From the NCBI GenBank assembly GCA_016721085.1, contig JADKJI010000001.1, positions 78,033 to 142,032 of the forward strand: DNA of 64,000 bases. The letters are read 5' to 3'. The DNA comes from Chitinophagaceae bacterium. Its GTDB lineage: Bacteria > Bacteroidota > Bacteroidia > Chitinophagales > Chitinophagaceae. Of this stretch, positions 44,389 through 54,300 are shown one piece after another. The notes below the pieces were generated by a model. That model did not search any database and was not told the origin of the DNA. It saw nothing but the letters and a program-made list of their open reading frames with translations. Numbering within the stretch: the first letter of the stretch is position 1; each line of letters starts with the position of its first letter. Made by a program: the position numbers and the translations under genes.

Positions 44389-46746
44389 TTATCGGATCAG
44401 GGCTATATTCCCATTATATTTTAATACTGTCTGATTTTCACACATTACATCAAGCGTATACACATAAACATCCTGGCCTGCCGCTTTTCCATTCACCCTT
44501 CCATCCCATCCAAAGACGGGATCGTTGGCCTGGAAGTTGGTCTTCTCAAAAACAAGTTCCCCCCATCTGTTAAAAATCCGGAGCACTTTTATGGTGAATA
44601 TCCCTTTTCCCCTTGGATAGAATACGTCATTATTGCCATCATCGTTGGGAGAAAAAGTATTCGGCACAAAGAGATTTCCATTATTGCAGAAAACAAATAC
44701 AGTAACATCATCTTTTGTGGTGCAACCACCAGGGTTGCTAGCAAAGACGGTATATGTTGTAGTCTGCTTTGGACTTGCTATAGGATCAGGACAAGAAAGA
44801 CAACTTAAACCAGCTGCTGGTGTCCAATTTATATTTGTCACATCTGCAGAAAGGGTGGCAATCAACGGAGTTGTAGTTCCTACTGCAATGGTTTGGTCAT
44901 TTCCTGCTCCCACTGTAGGGTAGGGATAGACCTTAACAGGTACAAAACTGGTATCTGTGAAACAGCCAAGTGTATCTGACCCAACCACCTCATAAATAAT
45001 AGAATTATCAGGCTTTGCTTTTGGGCGGTTACTTCTTGAATTATCTAGTCCAATAGCAGGTGTCCAGTTGTATAATTGGGCACCAGATGCAAAGAGCTGT
45101 AATGTTTCGCCAACACAAATAGTATCCCCTGCACTGGCTGTCATAGTAAACGGCTGCTGCACCAGTATTAGTACAGAATCGGTTGCTGTACAACCATATA
45201 TATTTTTCCCCAGTAAGTGATAAGTTGTATTCACCAAAGGATGTGCCAAAGGACTAGGACAATCAGTACAAGAAAGACTGGCCGACGTTGCCCATACATA
45301 CTCATTAGCACCACTGGCTATTAATTGGGTGGAATTATCTCTGCAAATAGTTTGTCTTGGACCTGCATCTACAAAAGGTATAGGTCGGGCATTGAATACC
45401 CTGGTTACAGTATCAGCGCAACCAGCGTTATTTTTGCTGATTAATCTGGCTGTGTAACTGCCTGGTGTTGTGTAACTTACGGGTTGTGGTTGTTGAAGCT
45501 GAGAGCTGGTTCCATTTCCAAAATCCCATTCCCAGCTAAGGGCTTGCCCCCCATTTCTAACCACTACACCCTGGAAATTTGCAAATGCAGGTATGCAGGC
45601 AGCAGTATCTGAAAGCATATCCACAATTGGACTTTCCACAATCGAAACGGGAGCCAACATCCGGGTGCTGTCAACGCATCCGAGCTGGGTTCTTACCTCA
45701 AGTACAATTGTATAATTTCCTGGTGCTCGATAAAAATGACTTGGATTTCTTAGGGTAGAACTGGACCCATCTCCCAATTGCCAGTTATATTGGGTAATCA
45801 GGTCGTTCGAACTGGAAGAATCAAAGAACCTTACTAATCCCGAATCACATAGAGTCTGGCTGCTAAGACCAAACTTGGCAGTAACACCGTATATCCTGAT
45901 TGTATCTTTTCCTGGTATTGACACCTGGCAACCCTGTGGATCTTTCAGGATCATTTTGGGTAAATAGATGCCCCTGCGGGTATAAACATGGGTGATTATA
46001 GAGTCAAATGTTTCAGTGACCGTTCCATCGTTGAAATCCCAGATAAAGCTTACGGTATCTTTTGTCATACCTGTAAATGATACAGTCGTTGGTGTGCACC
46101 CGCTGAACCTATCATACCTGAAATTACCTTGCGGACCTCTTACAGTGATTGTTCTCACAAATGTATCGGTACAGCCACCCGGACCACTAACCGATAGTTT
46201 TGCTTTATAAACACCAGGGTATGTATAAAAGTGGGCAGGACTGTTTACCGAAGATTTTGTGCCATCTCCAAAATCCCATTCAAAACGGGTAAAGTTCAAT
46301 GCTTCATTGGTAAACTGTACTACCAATGGGGGACAGGTAGCAACTGAATCGCTAACACTGAATAAGGCCTTAGGGTTTCTGATATGAACATACATGGGCC
46401 TTTCTATTGAATCAAGGCAACCATATCTGTCGGTAACAATGAGTTTGATAGTATAATCTCCTTCTGCAGGATAGCTAATGGTTGGCTGAACGATTGTACT
46501 CGTAATGCCATTACCAAAAGACCACTGAGATTGTAAGGGTCCATTGCCAAAAGATTGATTGAATAATCTGATTGGCTTATTGGTACATGATAAAGTGTCT
46601 GGAGAAATAAATGCAGATTTTGGTTCACTGATAATGATAAAGCTGTTCTTTGATCTTGTATCAGTACATCCGATACTATCTTTTACTGTAAGGCTAACAG
46701 TGAACACTCCGGCGGTTGTATAAGTATGTTTAAACGGAGGTGCCAA
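44389..46746 (-). CDS. Giant PKD-repeat surface protein 2, C-terminal part with T9SS type B tail
   Basis: C-terminal half of the neighbouring PKD gene. It holds the last five PKD domains (QSQWSFGNG, RFEWDFGDG, SFIWDFNDG, QYNWQLGDG, SWEWDFGNG), two Ig-like modules with TICRDNSTQLIASG and DTICVGETLQLFASG, and a type B tail (FVPNTFSPNDDGNNDVFYPRG, RIFNRWGELVFEK, WDGRVNG). It is in the same frame as the part at 46783-49182 and is cut off only by one TGA. The start at 46746 lies inside a PKD domain and is not natural. Its stop is two bases before the next PKD gene's upstream limit, so the two are tightly linked. Confidence 0.85.
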   Translation of the reverse strand: MAPPFKHTYTTAGVFTVSLTVKDSIGCTDTRSKNSFIIISEPKSAFISPDTLSCTNKPIRLFNQSFGNGPLQSQWSFGNGITSTIVQPTISYPAEGDYTIKLIVTDRYGCLDSIERPMYVHIRNPKALFSVSDSVATCPPLVVQFTNEALNFTRFEWDFGDGTKSSVNSPAHFYTYPGVYKAKLSVSGPGGCTDTFVRTITVRGPQGNFRYDRFSGCTPTTVSFTGMTKDTVSFIWDFNDGTVTETFDSIITHVYTRRGIYLPKMILKDPQGCQVSIPGKDTIRIYGVTAKFGLSSQTLCDSGLVRFFDSSSSNDLITQYNWQLGDGSSSTLRNPSHFYRAPGNYTIVLEVRTQLGCVDSTRMLAPVSIVESPIVDMLSDTAACIPAFANFQGVVVRNGGQALSWEWDFGNGTSSQLQQPQPVSYTTPGSYTARLISKNNAGCADTVTRVFNARPIPFVDAGPRQTICRDNSTQLIASGANEYVWATSASLSCTDCPSPLAHPLVNTTYHLLGKNIYGCTATDSVLILVQQPFTMTASAGDTICVGETLQLFASGAQLYNWTPAIGLDNSRSNRPKAKPDNSIIYEVVGSDTLGCFTDTSFVPVKVYPYPTVGAGNDQTIAVGTTTPLIATLSADVTNINWTPAAGLSCLSCPDPIASPKQTTTYTVFASNPGGCTTKDDVTVFVFCNNGNLFVPNTFSPNDDGNNDVFYPRGKGIFTIKVLRIFNRWGELVFEKTNFQANDPVFGWDGRVNGKAAGQDVYVYTLDVMCENQTVLKYNGNIALIR

Positions 46747-46782
46747 TAGTGTATCTGAAGTACCGTCACCATAATTCCATAT

Positions 46783-49182
46783 TCATTGCTTAATAGGGTG
46801 GGTGCCATCAGATACGGATCCATCATTGAAAACAATTTCAGTTTGTTTACAAACTGGTGGAGATGATGTTGTGAAATTGGCTGTTGGCCCATTGACTCTT
46901 ATATACTGATTCCTTGAAAGAGTATCTCTGCATCCGTTTAAGTCGGTTATGATTAATCTTACTGTATAGATACCAGAAGCCGAATATATATGCTGGCTAA
47001 CCGGTTGCCCACTGCTGAATCCATCTCCGAAATCCCATTGGAAACCACCTATGAATCCACCGCCAGCTCTCGCTGGAGTGAATGTGATTCCTGTTCCTTT
47101 GCATATCACTGTGTCGCTGGCTGAAAAATCGGGCGATTCTGATATGATGATTATCTGTTTGTTGATGGTATGTTCGCAGGTGTCGTTTTTGACTGTCAAT
47201 GAAACTATGAAGATGCCGGTACTTGTATAAGTATGTACTGGATCTTTTTGTGTGGAGTTGGTTCCATCTCCGAAACTCCAGAACCAACTGGTTGCTCCGA
47301 TCGATTTGTCGGTAAACCACCTGGTGAATTTATTATTACAGGAACTGGAATCTGTAAATTTTGCTATCGGAGGTTTTATATAAATATAATTTGGAATCGT
47401 GAGCGTGTCACTGCAACCATTATTCCATACCGTTAGTTTTACAGAAAAGAAGCCTGTGTCCTGATAAATATGTCCCGGATCTTTTTGAGTTGATGTTCCC
47501 CCGTCACCAAATTGCCATAACCACTGGTCGCCACCAGTTGAATTATCACTAAAACGTATTGTTTGGAATGCGCAGGCTAGGGGAGGAAGGGCACTAAAAC
47601 TTACAATCGGTTTTTGTCCCACTCTTATTGCATTTATTCTTTCAACAGAATCTGTGCAACCTCCTGAAGTGGTGAAAATGAGTTTTACATTATAATTGCC
47701 GGGTGTTGTATAGGTATGACTTGGGTTGGGTAAAGTACTGGTACCACCATCACCGAAAATCCATTGATAACTAACCAGTGTATCGGGGCCACTCAATGTT
47801 ATTGCAGGTTGATATGTGTAGGGAACACATCCCTCTTGCGGCAATTGTAAAAATGAAGCAGTTGTGGTTTGAATATTTACAAACCTTGGTTTTGTTATGG
47901 TGTCGGTGCATCCTGCAGCATTTGTAACAACCAATTTTACATTAAATGAACCAAAGCTGTTATAAGTATGCGATGGATTTGCTTGTGAGGAAGAATCCCC
48001 ATCTCCAAAATACCATTTATAGGAAACAGCTCCTATTGCAGCGGAAGTAAATGGAACCGTTAAAGGTGGTTTACAGGAAATGGTATTTGTGGCAGAGAAA
48101 TCAGCCGTTGGTTTTGGTAATACTTGTATCGAATGTGTTACAGAGTCGGCACAGGCCCCAAAATTACTTCTCAGTTTTATAGTGTAATTGCCAGGTAATG
48201 GATACATCACCAATGGATTCAATGCAGTGGATGTATTGCCATTTCCAAATGTCCAGAAGGAACTAACCGGTGTGGGAACAGAACTATTTGTAATAGTAAA
48301 ATAGTTGCCTGCGCAAACTATTGGTGGATTTGTGAATGCTGCGGTAACAGTACCGATAGTGATAGCGTTTATTTTTTCTATTGTGTCAGTACACCCGGCA
48401 TTGTTCCTTACTATTAGTTTAACAGTATAAGTTCCGGCAGCATTGTAAATATGGGTGGGGTTTGCAATTGTTGATGTGCCGCCATCTCCAAACAACCATT
48501 GATAAGTTAAGGTGCCAGTACCAGTACTATTGTTTGTAAAAGTTATTGGGGTTGGAGGACGGCAGTTGGTGGATGCACCTATTGAAAAATCGCCTTTAAC
48601 TCCATTGTTCAGTACAATGTAATTTAGCTTTGTTATGGATTGCAGACATCCTTTGTTACTTCTAACTTGAAGGGATACGTTAAAATTCCCCTGGTTAGTA
48701 TACGTATGCTGTGAGTTTTGGACAGTAGATGTATTACCATCCCCAAAATCCCATAACCAGCTGGTGATGGTACCATCAGCCACCGAACTTTGATCCGTAA
48801 AATTAACTGTTAGTGGAAAGCAGCCCGTACTGTCGGTAGATATGAATTTTGCAGCAGGTGTTGCATTGACTGTTATATATCCTGTTTTCGTTATGGAATC
48901 AGATTGAAGTCCATTACTTACTACCAATTTTATTGGATAAGTACCAGGATTGAAATAGGTAGCTGCCGGGTTTTGAAGAAAGGAGACAGTGCCATTGCCC
49001 AGATCCCAACGCCAGCTTGTGGGATTGCCTAATGATTCATCCCTGAATTGAACCACCAAAGGACTACATCCTTCCGTTTTATTTACTGAAAAGGCAGCTG
49101 TTAACTGGGCATGTAGAACCTGACCCCATAAAAGGAGTGCTATCAGTAGAAAAAGGTTAAGCAATTTTTTGTTTTTCCCCAT
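46783..49182 (-). CDS. Giant PKD-repeat surface protein 2, N-terminal part ending at an in-frame TGA
   Basis: From the ATG at 49182 (MGKNKKLLNLFLLIALLLWGQVLHAQ signal) it encodes nine PKD domains and stops inside the tenth, at GTHPIKQ followed by TGA and IWNYGDG. Family members have Trp at that place (xWxWxFGDG), and TGG to TGA is a single base change. The frame stays open beyond it to 44389, giving about 1597 codons in all. The first PKDs (SWRWDLGNG, SWLWDFGDG, TYQWLFGDG) match those of the neighbouring gene, so the two genes look like an ancient tandem duplication. If the stop is real, the product lacks its sorting tail and would not be exported by T9SS. Confidence 0.87.
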   Translation of the reverse strand: MGKNKKLLNLFLLIALLLWGQVLHAQLTAAFSVNKTEGCSPLVVQFRDESLGNPTSWRWDLGNGTVSFLQNPAATYFNPGTYPIKLVVSNGLQSDSITKTGYITVNATPAAKFISTDSTGCFPLTVNFTDQSSVADGTITSWLWDFGDGNTSTVQNSQHTYTNQGNFNVSLQVRSNKGCLQSITKLNYIVLNNGVKGDFSIGASTNCRPPTPITFTNNSTGTGTLTYQWLFGDGGTSTIANPTHIYNAAGTYTVKLIVRNNAGCTDTIEKINAITIGTVTAAFTNPPIVCAGNYFTITNSSVPTPVSSFWTFGNGNTSTALNPLVMYPLPGNYTIKLRSNFGACADSVTHSIQVLPKPTADFSATNTISCKPPLTVPFTSAAIGAVSYKWYFGDGDSSSQANPSHTYNSFGSFNVKLVVTNAAGCTDTITKPRFVNIQTTTASFLQLPQEGCVPYTYQPAITLSGPDTLVSYQWIFGDGGTSTLPNPSHTYTTPGNYNVKLIFTTSGGCTDSVERINAIRVGQKPIVSFSALPPLACAFQTIRFSDNSTGGDQWLWQFGDGGTSTQKDPGHIYQDTGFFSVKLTVWNNGCSDTLTIPNYIYIKPPIAKFTDSSSCNNKFTRWFTDKSIGATSWFWSFGDGTNSTQKDPVHTYTSTGIFIVSLTVKNDTCEHTINKQIIIISESPDFSASDTVICKGTGITFTPARAGGGFIGGFQWDFGDGFSSGQPVSQHIYSASGIYTVRLIITDLNGCRDTLSRNQYIRVNGPTANFTTSSPPVCKQTEIVFNDGSVSDGTHPIKQ

Positions 49183-49242
49183 GTAATATCCGGGCAAACG
49201 GAATGTGGATATGATGTGGAAAATTAGGATTTTAAAAGGGGA

Positions 49243-49276
49243 CTAAAAAACAAAATGCAGCGTAAAAGCTGCATTT
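49243..49276 (-). terminator. Terminator after the lipocalin-like lipoprotein gene
   Basis: A nine-bp perfect stem (AAATGCAGC / GCTGCATTT) with a six-base loop is followed on the minus strand by TGTTTTTT. It separates the small lipoprotein gene from the PKD gene. Confidence 0.88.
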
Positions 49277-49306
49277 AAATAATTTTCAATTATGTAAGCT
49301 CTTTAA

Positions 49307-49726
49307 TTATGGCTTTTTACGAAGATGTAAAATGTTTTTGCCGCCAGTTACTGTCATTTCCGCCTCCACATAATCCCAATAACTATCGGTAATCTTCCAA
49401 TAGCCATTTAATTTTTGGAGTGGTGCTCCTGCTGTTGGAAAGTTTGAGGTGATACTATAATCTGCAGCACTTCCTATCCAGGTTCCATTGCTTGAAACAC
49501 CAGATCGGGTTCCGGTTACGGTTCCGTCTGCATTGAATTTGAAATCGTAGTTTAAGAAATCTGTAGTAATGTCGGTAGAAACCTCAACATAAGTATCGAC
49601 CATCCAGATGCCATCAGTGATGGCTTTTACAACGAGGTCTTGTTGCGTATTCTGAACAGCTTTCTTACAAGAAATGTTCATCAAGAACAAGAGAGAGCAT
49701 AGTGTTACAAATGACAGTTTTTTCAT
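49307..49726 (-). CDS. Small lipocalin-like lipoprotein
   Basis: 139 residues from the ATG at 49726, 19 bases after the carboxypeptidase stop. Lipoprotein signal LFLMNISC. The mature part begins with a helix and then shows a lipocalin-like sheet pattern (ITDGIWMVDTYVE, YDFKFNADGTVTGTRSG, GTWIGSAADYSI, LNGYWKITD, ILHLRKK). These small lipoproteins are common in Bacteroidota, with no assigned ligand. An extended start at 49777 would overlap the neighbour and add no signal. Confidence 0.72.
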   Translation of the reverse strand: MKKLSFVTLCSLLFLMNISCKKAVQNTQQDLVVKAITDGIWMVDTYVEVSTDITTDFLNYDFKFNADGTVTGTRSGVSSNGTWIGSAADYSITSNFPTAGAPLQKLNGYWKITDSYWDYVEAEMTVTGGKNILHLRKKP

Positions 49727-49745
49727 TAGTTGGATAGTTGGTACC

Positions 49746-51248
49746 CTAAAAATGGTAAATATTTTGGTATTTATCAAATAGGTATTCCAGAAAATACCTG
49801 GTATTTAGTCCTTCCCCACTGATTTTCAGGCAAAGTTCCTCGCTGGAATATTTGCGGCCATAATGGAAAACTTCCTTTTTAAGCCATTCCAGTAAGGTAT
49901 TGAACTGGCCATCAGCAATTTCCTGTTCTATGGAAGGGTGGTCTAAAATGGCTTTTCGGTAAAACTGGGCTGCATAAAAACTTCCCAAACTATACGTTGG
50001 GAAATAACCGAAACTGCCATGACTCCAATGTACATCTTGCAAACAACCTGTTTTGTCATCAGGTACAGTGATGTTCATGTATTCCAGATATTTTTCATTC
50101 CAATAGGCTGGTACATCAATCGCTTTTATCTCTTTTGTAAGTAGGGCCTTTTCAATTTCATATCGAATCATTACATGAAAGTGATAAGTTAACTCATCAG
50201 CTTCGGTCCTGATAAATGATGGATGAACCTTATTGATTCCTCTGTAAAAATCTTCCAGGCTTACAGATCCTAATTGTTTCGGGAATTCTTTCTGTAAAAT
50301 TGGAAGATAGAATTTGCACCATGATAAACTTCGTCCAACATGATTTTCCCATAAACGGGATTGTGATTCATGAATGGAAAAGGAAGCAGCTTCCCCTAAT
50401 GGAAGTCCATATTGATCGGCTGGTAATCCTTGTTCATAAAGAGCATGTCCGGCTTCATGAATACAGCTCCAGACCATATTGCTTAAATCGTTTTCATCAA
50501 TTCGGGTAGTTACCCTCACAGCAGTACTACTGAAGCTTATGGTAAATGGGTGTTCGGCTATATCCTGCCTGCCCGCTTCCATATCATATCCCATATCCTT
50601 TATTACCTGTAACCCAAATTGCCATTGGTTATCTTTTGGATAGTTTTGCTTTAAGAAGGAATCATCAATAGGTTCTGCTTGCTGAATCTTTTTCAATAAA
50701 TCTTTAAGGGGCTCCTTTATTGAAGTGAATGTTGATGAAAGTAAGTCTACCGTTGCCCCTTTGTCGTGATCATTAAGAAGTGCATTATAAGGATGACCTT
50801 CATAACCCAGCAATTCCGCCTCTTCTATTTTAAGGTTTACGAGTGTATCCAGATCATCGGCAAAAAACTTGAAATTGTTCTCTTTTCTTGCTTTGATCCA
50901 ATTGTGGAATGAGCGATGGGTTGCTTCCGAAAGACGACGGACGAAGGCCGGAGTGAATTTTTGCTGCTTTATGAAATCTTCCCTGGTAAGCTCAAAATTC
51001 CTTTTTTCACCCACAGTGAGGTCAGTTCTATTGACAGCTTCTTCTAATAATGAACCCAGCGCTTTGTCCGTGAAAAATTGATGAGCCAATTCTGTTAAAG
51101 TAGCTATCTGCTGCCCCCTGAATTCCGCTCCTTTTGGGGGAAGATAGGTTTCCTGGTCCCACTGTAATACCGCACTTGAAAATTTCAGGTCGGCAATTTT
51201 CTGCATCCTTTCTTTATATTCCTGAATTAGGTCTTTTGTACTTGTCAT
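49746..51248 (-). CDS. Carboxypeptidase, peptidase family M32
   Basis: 500 residues, a full-length family M32 zinc metallocarboxypeptidase. HEAGHALYEQG (HExxH near residue 264) gives two zinc ligands and the general base, and the family's third ligand lies in HESQSRLWENHVGRS about 25 residues on. HPSFIRTEADELTYHFHVMIRYEIE is another M32 hallmark. It removes C-terminal residues in the cytoplasm, since no signal peptide is present. It is divergent from the CHAT gene with 131 bases between starts, and leads the two-gene unit with the small lipoprotein. Confidence 0.95.
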   Translation of the reverse strand: MTSTKDLIQEYKERMQKIADLKFSSAVLQWDQETYLPPKGAEFRGQQIATLTELAHQFFTDKALGSLLEEAVNRTDLTVGEKRNFELTREDFIKQQKFTPAFVRRLSEATHRSFHNWIKARKENNFKFFADDLDTLVNLKIEEAELLGYEGHPYNALLNDHDKGATVDLLSSTFTSIKEPLKDLLKKIQQAEPIDDSFLKQNYPKDNQWQFGLQVIKDMGYDMEAGRQDIAEHPFTISFSSTAVRVTTRIDENDLSNMVWSCIHEAGHALYEQGLPADQYGLPLGEAASFSIHESQSRLWENHVGRSLSWCKFYLPILQKEFPKQLGSVSLEDFYRGINKVHPSFIRTEADELTYHFHVMIRYEIEKALLTKEIKAIDVPAYWNEKYLEYMNITVPDDKTGCLQDVHWSHGSFGYFPTYSLGSFYAAQFYRKAILDHPSIEQEIADGQFNTLLEWLKKEVFHYGRKYSSEELCLKISGEGLNTRYFLEYLFDKYQNIYHF

Positions 51249-51379
51249 GGTCCAATTGCTTAGAACTGCTAAAGTCCGAAAAAAAGCCCATGTAATACTA
51301 AGTGGTTATTTACGTTTGGGTAATATCCGTGCTGGTGGGTACGCTGTGACCCATCTAAATGCAGTACTTTAACCGGTGA

Positions 51380-54300
51380 ATGAATAACTCTGAACCCATG
51401 GTAAATAGATTAGTTCCCAAAATACTTTGTTTGCTGCTATTGTTTTGCAGCCATGCTCTTATGGCTCAAAAGAGCCCCGTCGCCCTACAGATGGCAAAAA
51501 AGGCTATGGCCGATTCTACAGCAAAAAAATATGGTGAAGCGGCCACAGGTTTTGCCAATGCTGCCATTGAAGAGGCTAAGCAGGCAACTCCAGATGCTGT
51601 TTTTATTGCATCTGTCTATTGGAGAGCGGCCACTCTTTTTGAAGCTACACTTCAATTCGCTACTGCCCACGACTGTTACTACAAATCCCTGTCTCAATAC
51701 CAGAAATTAAAGGACTATAACCATGCCTCCCAGTTATTAACCTCTATTGCTGCATTGTACAAGTCCACCTCAGAAAAAAAAGTTACTTACAGTTATCCAA
51801 AACCGAAATCTGAAGAGACGATTGTGGCTCATCGTACAATTGAGACTTTGCAAAAGCAGGCAGATGGAAGTTTCCTGGCAATTATTGAAGGTGGAAGTAA
51901 TGATGGGTTATACGAAGGGGCTGATGCAACAGTTTATGGTAAGCATAGGAAAACAGGTGAGGACAGGGCAAACAGAGAGCTTGGAACGGCGAAAGTGCTG
52001 GAAGTAGCTCCCAATTATTCAAAGGTTCGGATAAATGTTATAAATCCCAGGGATAGTTTTTTTGCTGTCTATACAGAAGATATGGTGGCTGTTCCTATCC
52101 GCTTTCCAAAAAAAGAGATCAAAGATGTTTTTCTGGAAGTGTCGTTGCTGAATATTCGATTCCTTGATAACTACAGAGAATCCCTGGCGCATACCAGAAC
52201 CCTGATGTATTACCCTTCTGCACAACTGGAAAAAGATGTGTATCAAAGAATGCTTGATGCTGTTGTAGAAATCTATGACATGATCAAGGATGACTCATCC
52301 TATAAGGCTACTGAGACAATTCAAAGAGGAAGATTTAAAGGCATCACTTGGAAAGAGGCGATGGGGAAATCAACACCTGCCGATTTAAAAGCATTTCTTG
52401 GATTTGTAAGAACCTTCCCGGGTAAGTATATGGGAGGTAACTGGAAAATTTCAGAAACCTATGCTACCTGGTTATTGAATAATTGCCCCGTTGGCTCCAA
52501 TGAGTTGATGGATTCCCTTCTGGCCGCCAAAAATGATAAGGAAATTTTTGCCATAGCCAATTACTATAAAAAAGAGATAAAGGATGTACTGTTTATTCAA
52601 TGGCTTACGGATGCACAAAAAATGGCTGGGGCTGATAGGATAGAAGAAGCCTATAAATGGAGTAGTATTATATTGAAAGTAGTGATGCCTTTCAATGATC
52701 CTGATATGACCGGTTGGAGTTATTTTAATCTGGCCCGCATACAAGATGAAGATAAAAAAGATACCCTGGCTATTGAAAACTACAAGAAGGCGATTCCTTA
52801 TTTTGAAAAAGGAACCGATGCCAAAGGGCTCAGTTACTGTATCAACAACCTTGCAAGTATTTATTCGAAACAATACCAGTATGCTGAAGCGCAACACACG
52901 TTTGAAAAGGTTTTGGATATCAGAATAAAAGTGTTAAAGACAGACACTTCAGACGAACAGAAGAATCTGGTGGCAAGAGCCTACTGGGGAGTAGGAGATG
53001 CTTTTTATAATCAAAGCAAGTATAAAGAAGCGATAGAACAGTATTCTAAAGGAGCGGCCGTTATTGAAAATGCGAGGCTGCTGGATTGCCGGATACTTAC
53101 AGCACATCTTTACCGATGGATTGGAAAAAGTCATGAGAAGATGGCGAATTATCTGGAAGCCGCAAATTTCTACCAAAAGGAATATAGTGCGCGTGTTTTG
53201 TTGGGTGATGTCGATGCCCAGGCAGATGCACTGGATAATCAGGGTTTGCTATTCAGTAAACTGGGTAAATATCGTGAAGCACATGATAAATTCAATTTTG
53301 GGTATCAGCATCACCTGAAAATACAGGATAAGAACGGCGCTGGTTATTCGATGTCGAACATGGGACAGATGCTTTGGAATCTGGGTAAGTTCGATAGTGC
53401 TATAATGGCACATACCAATGCTATACAATTGAGGACAGAAGGGGGCAATGAAAAAGGAGTGGCTTATAGTTTGAAGAAACTGGGAGCACTTTATAAAGAA
53501 AGTGGTAATGCATCGAAGAGTATGGAGTCGTATAACAAGGCGCTGGCCCTGTATCAAAAATTAGATGATAATGAAGAGTATGGATCTTTGCTCGAAGATC
53601 TGGGTTCCAACTATGCTACATTAAAAGATTATGGAAATTCGAAGCTGTATTACACACAAGCTTTGTCGCTTTATAGAAAAATCAAGTCAAGGAATAAGGA
53701 AGCCGATGTATTGAGCTCTATTGGAGATATGTTATATGGTGGTTCAAAATATGTGGAGGCAGATCTTTATTTTGATAGCGCATCTGTAATTCAAAAGGAA
53801 ATCAATGACCGTTCCGGCTTGATGTACAGCATGATCAATAAAGGACAGATTTCACAATTCTCCCGTGAAGATTATAAAGATGCCATTGAAAAGATGAGGG
53901 TTGGATTGGATTTGGCTGTGGCAACAAATAGCCAGTTTCATGTGGCCTTTTGTCAAAGTAAGATAGGAGGGCTCTTTAGTTATATGAGCAATTACGATAG
54001 TGCTGTAAGGTACTTTGATTTGGCGATGGAAGGTTATAAGAAGCTGGACGATAAAGAGAAGATTGCTTATCTGGAAATTGATTATGGCTATTATTATAAT
54101 TACAGGGGCGATTTTGAAAAAGCTAAACTGCAATTTGAAAAAGCATTGGCTATCGGTAAAGAGATCAATAATGGATATCTGATGGCAAGTGCCTACAATG
54201 GACTCAGTGGCAATCATTCGGTAAAGGGAGAGTTTAAGGAAGCGATGAGCAACACCAATGAGGTGCTTAAGATCTATAAAGAGAAGGACAATCCATGGGG

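Noticed and set aside
46783..46785. TGA read as tryptophan (alternative genetic code)
   Set aside because: Several intact genes in the window end at TGA (for example at 21355 and 23164), and only one internal TGA occurs, so a single mutation or sequence error is simpler.
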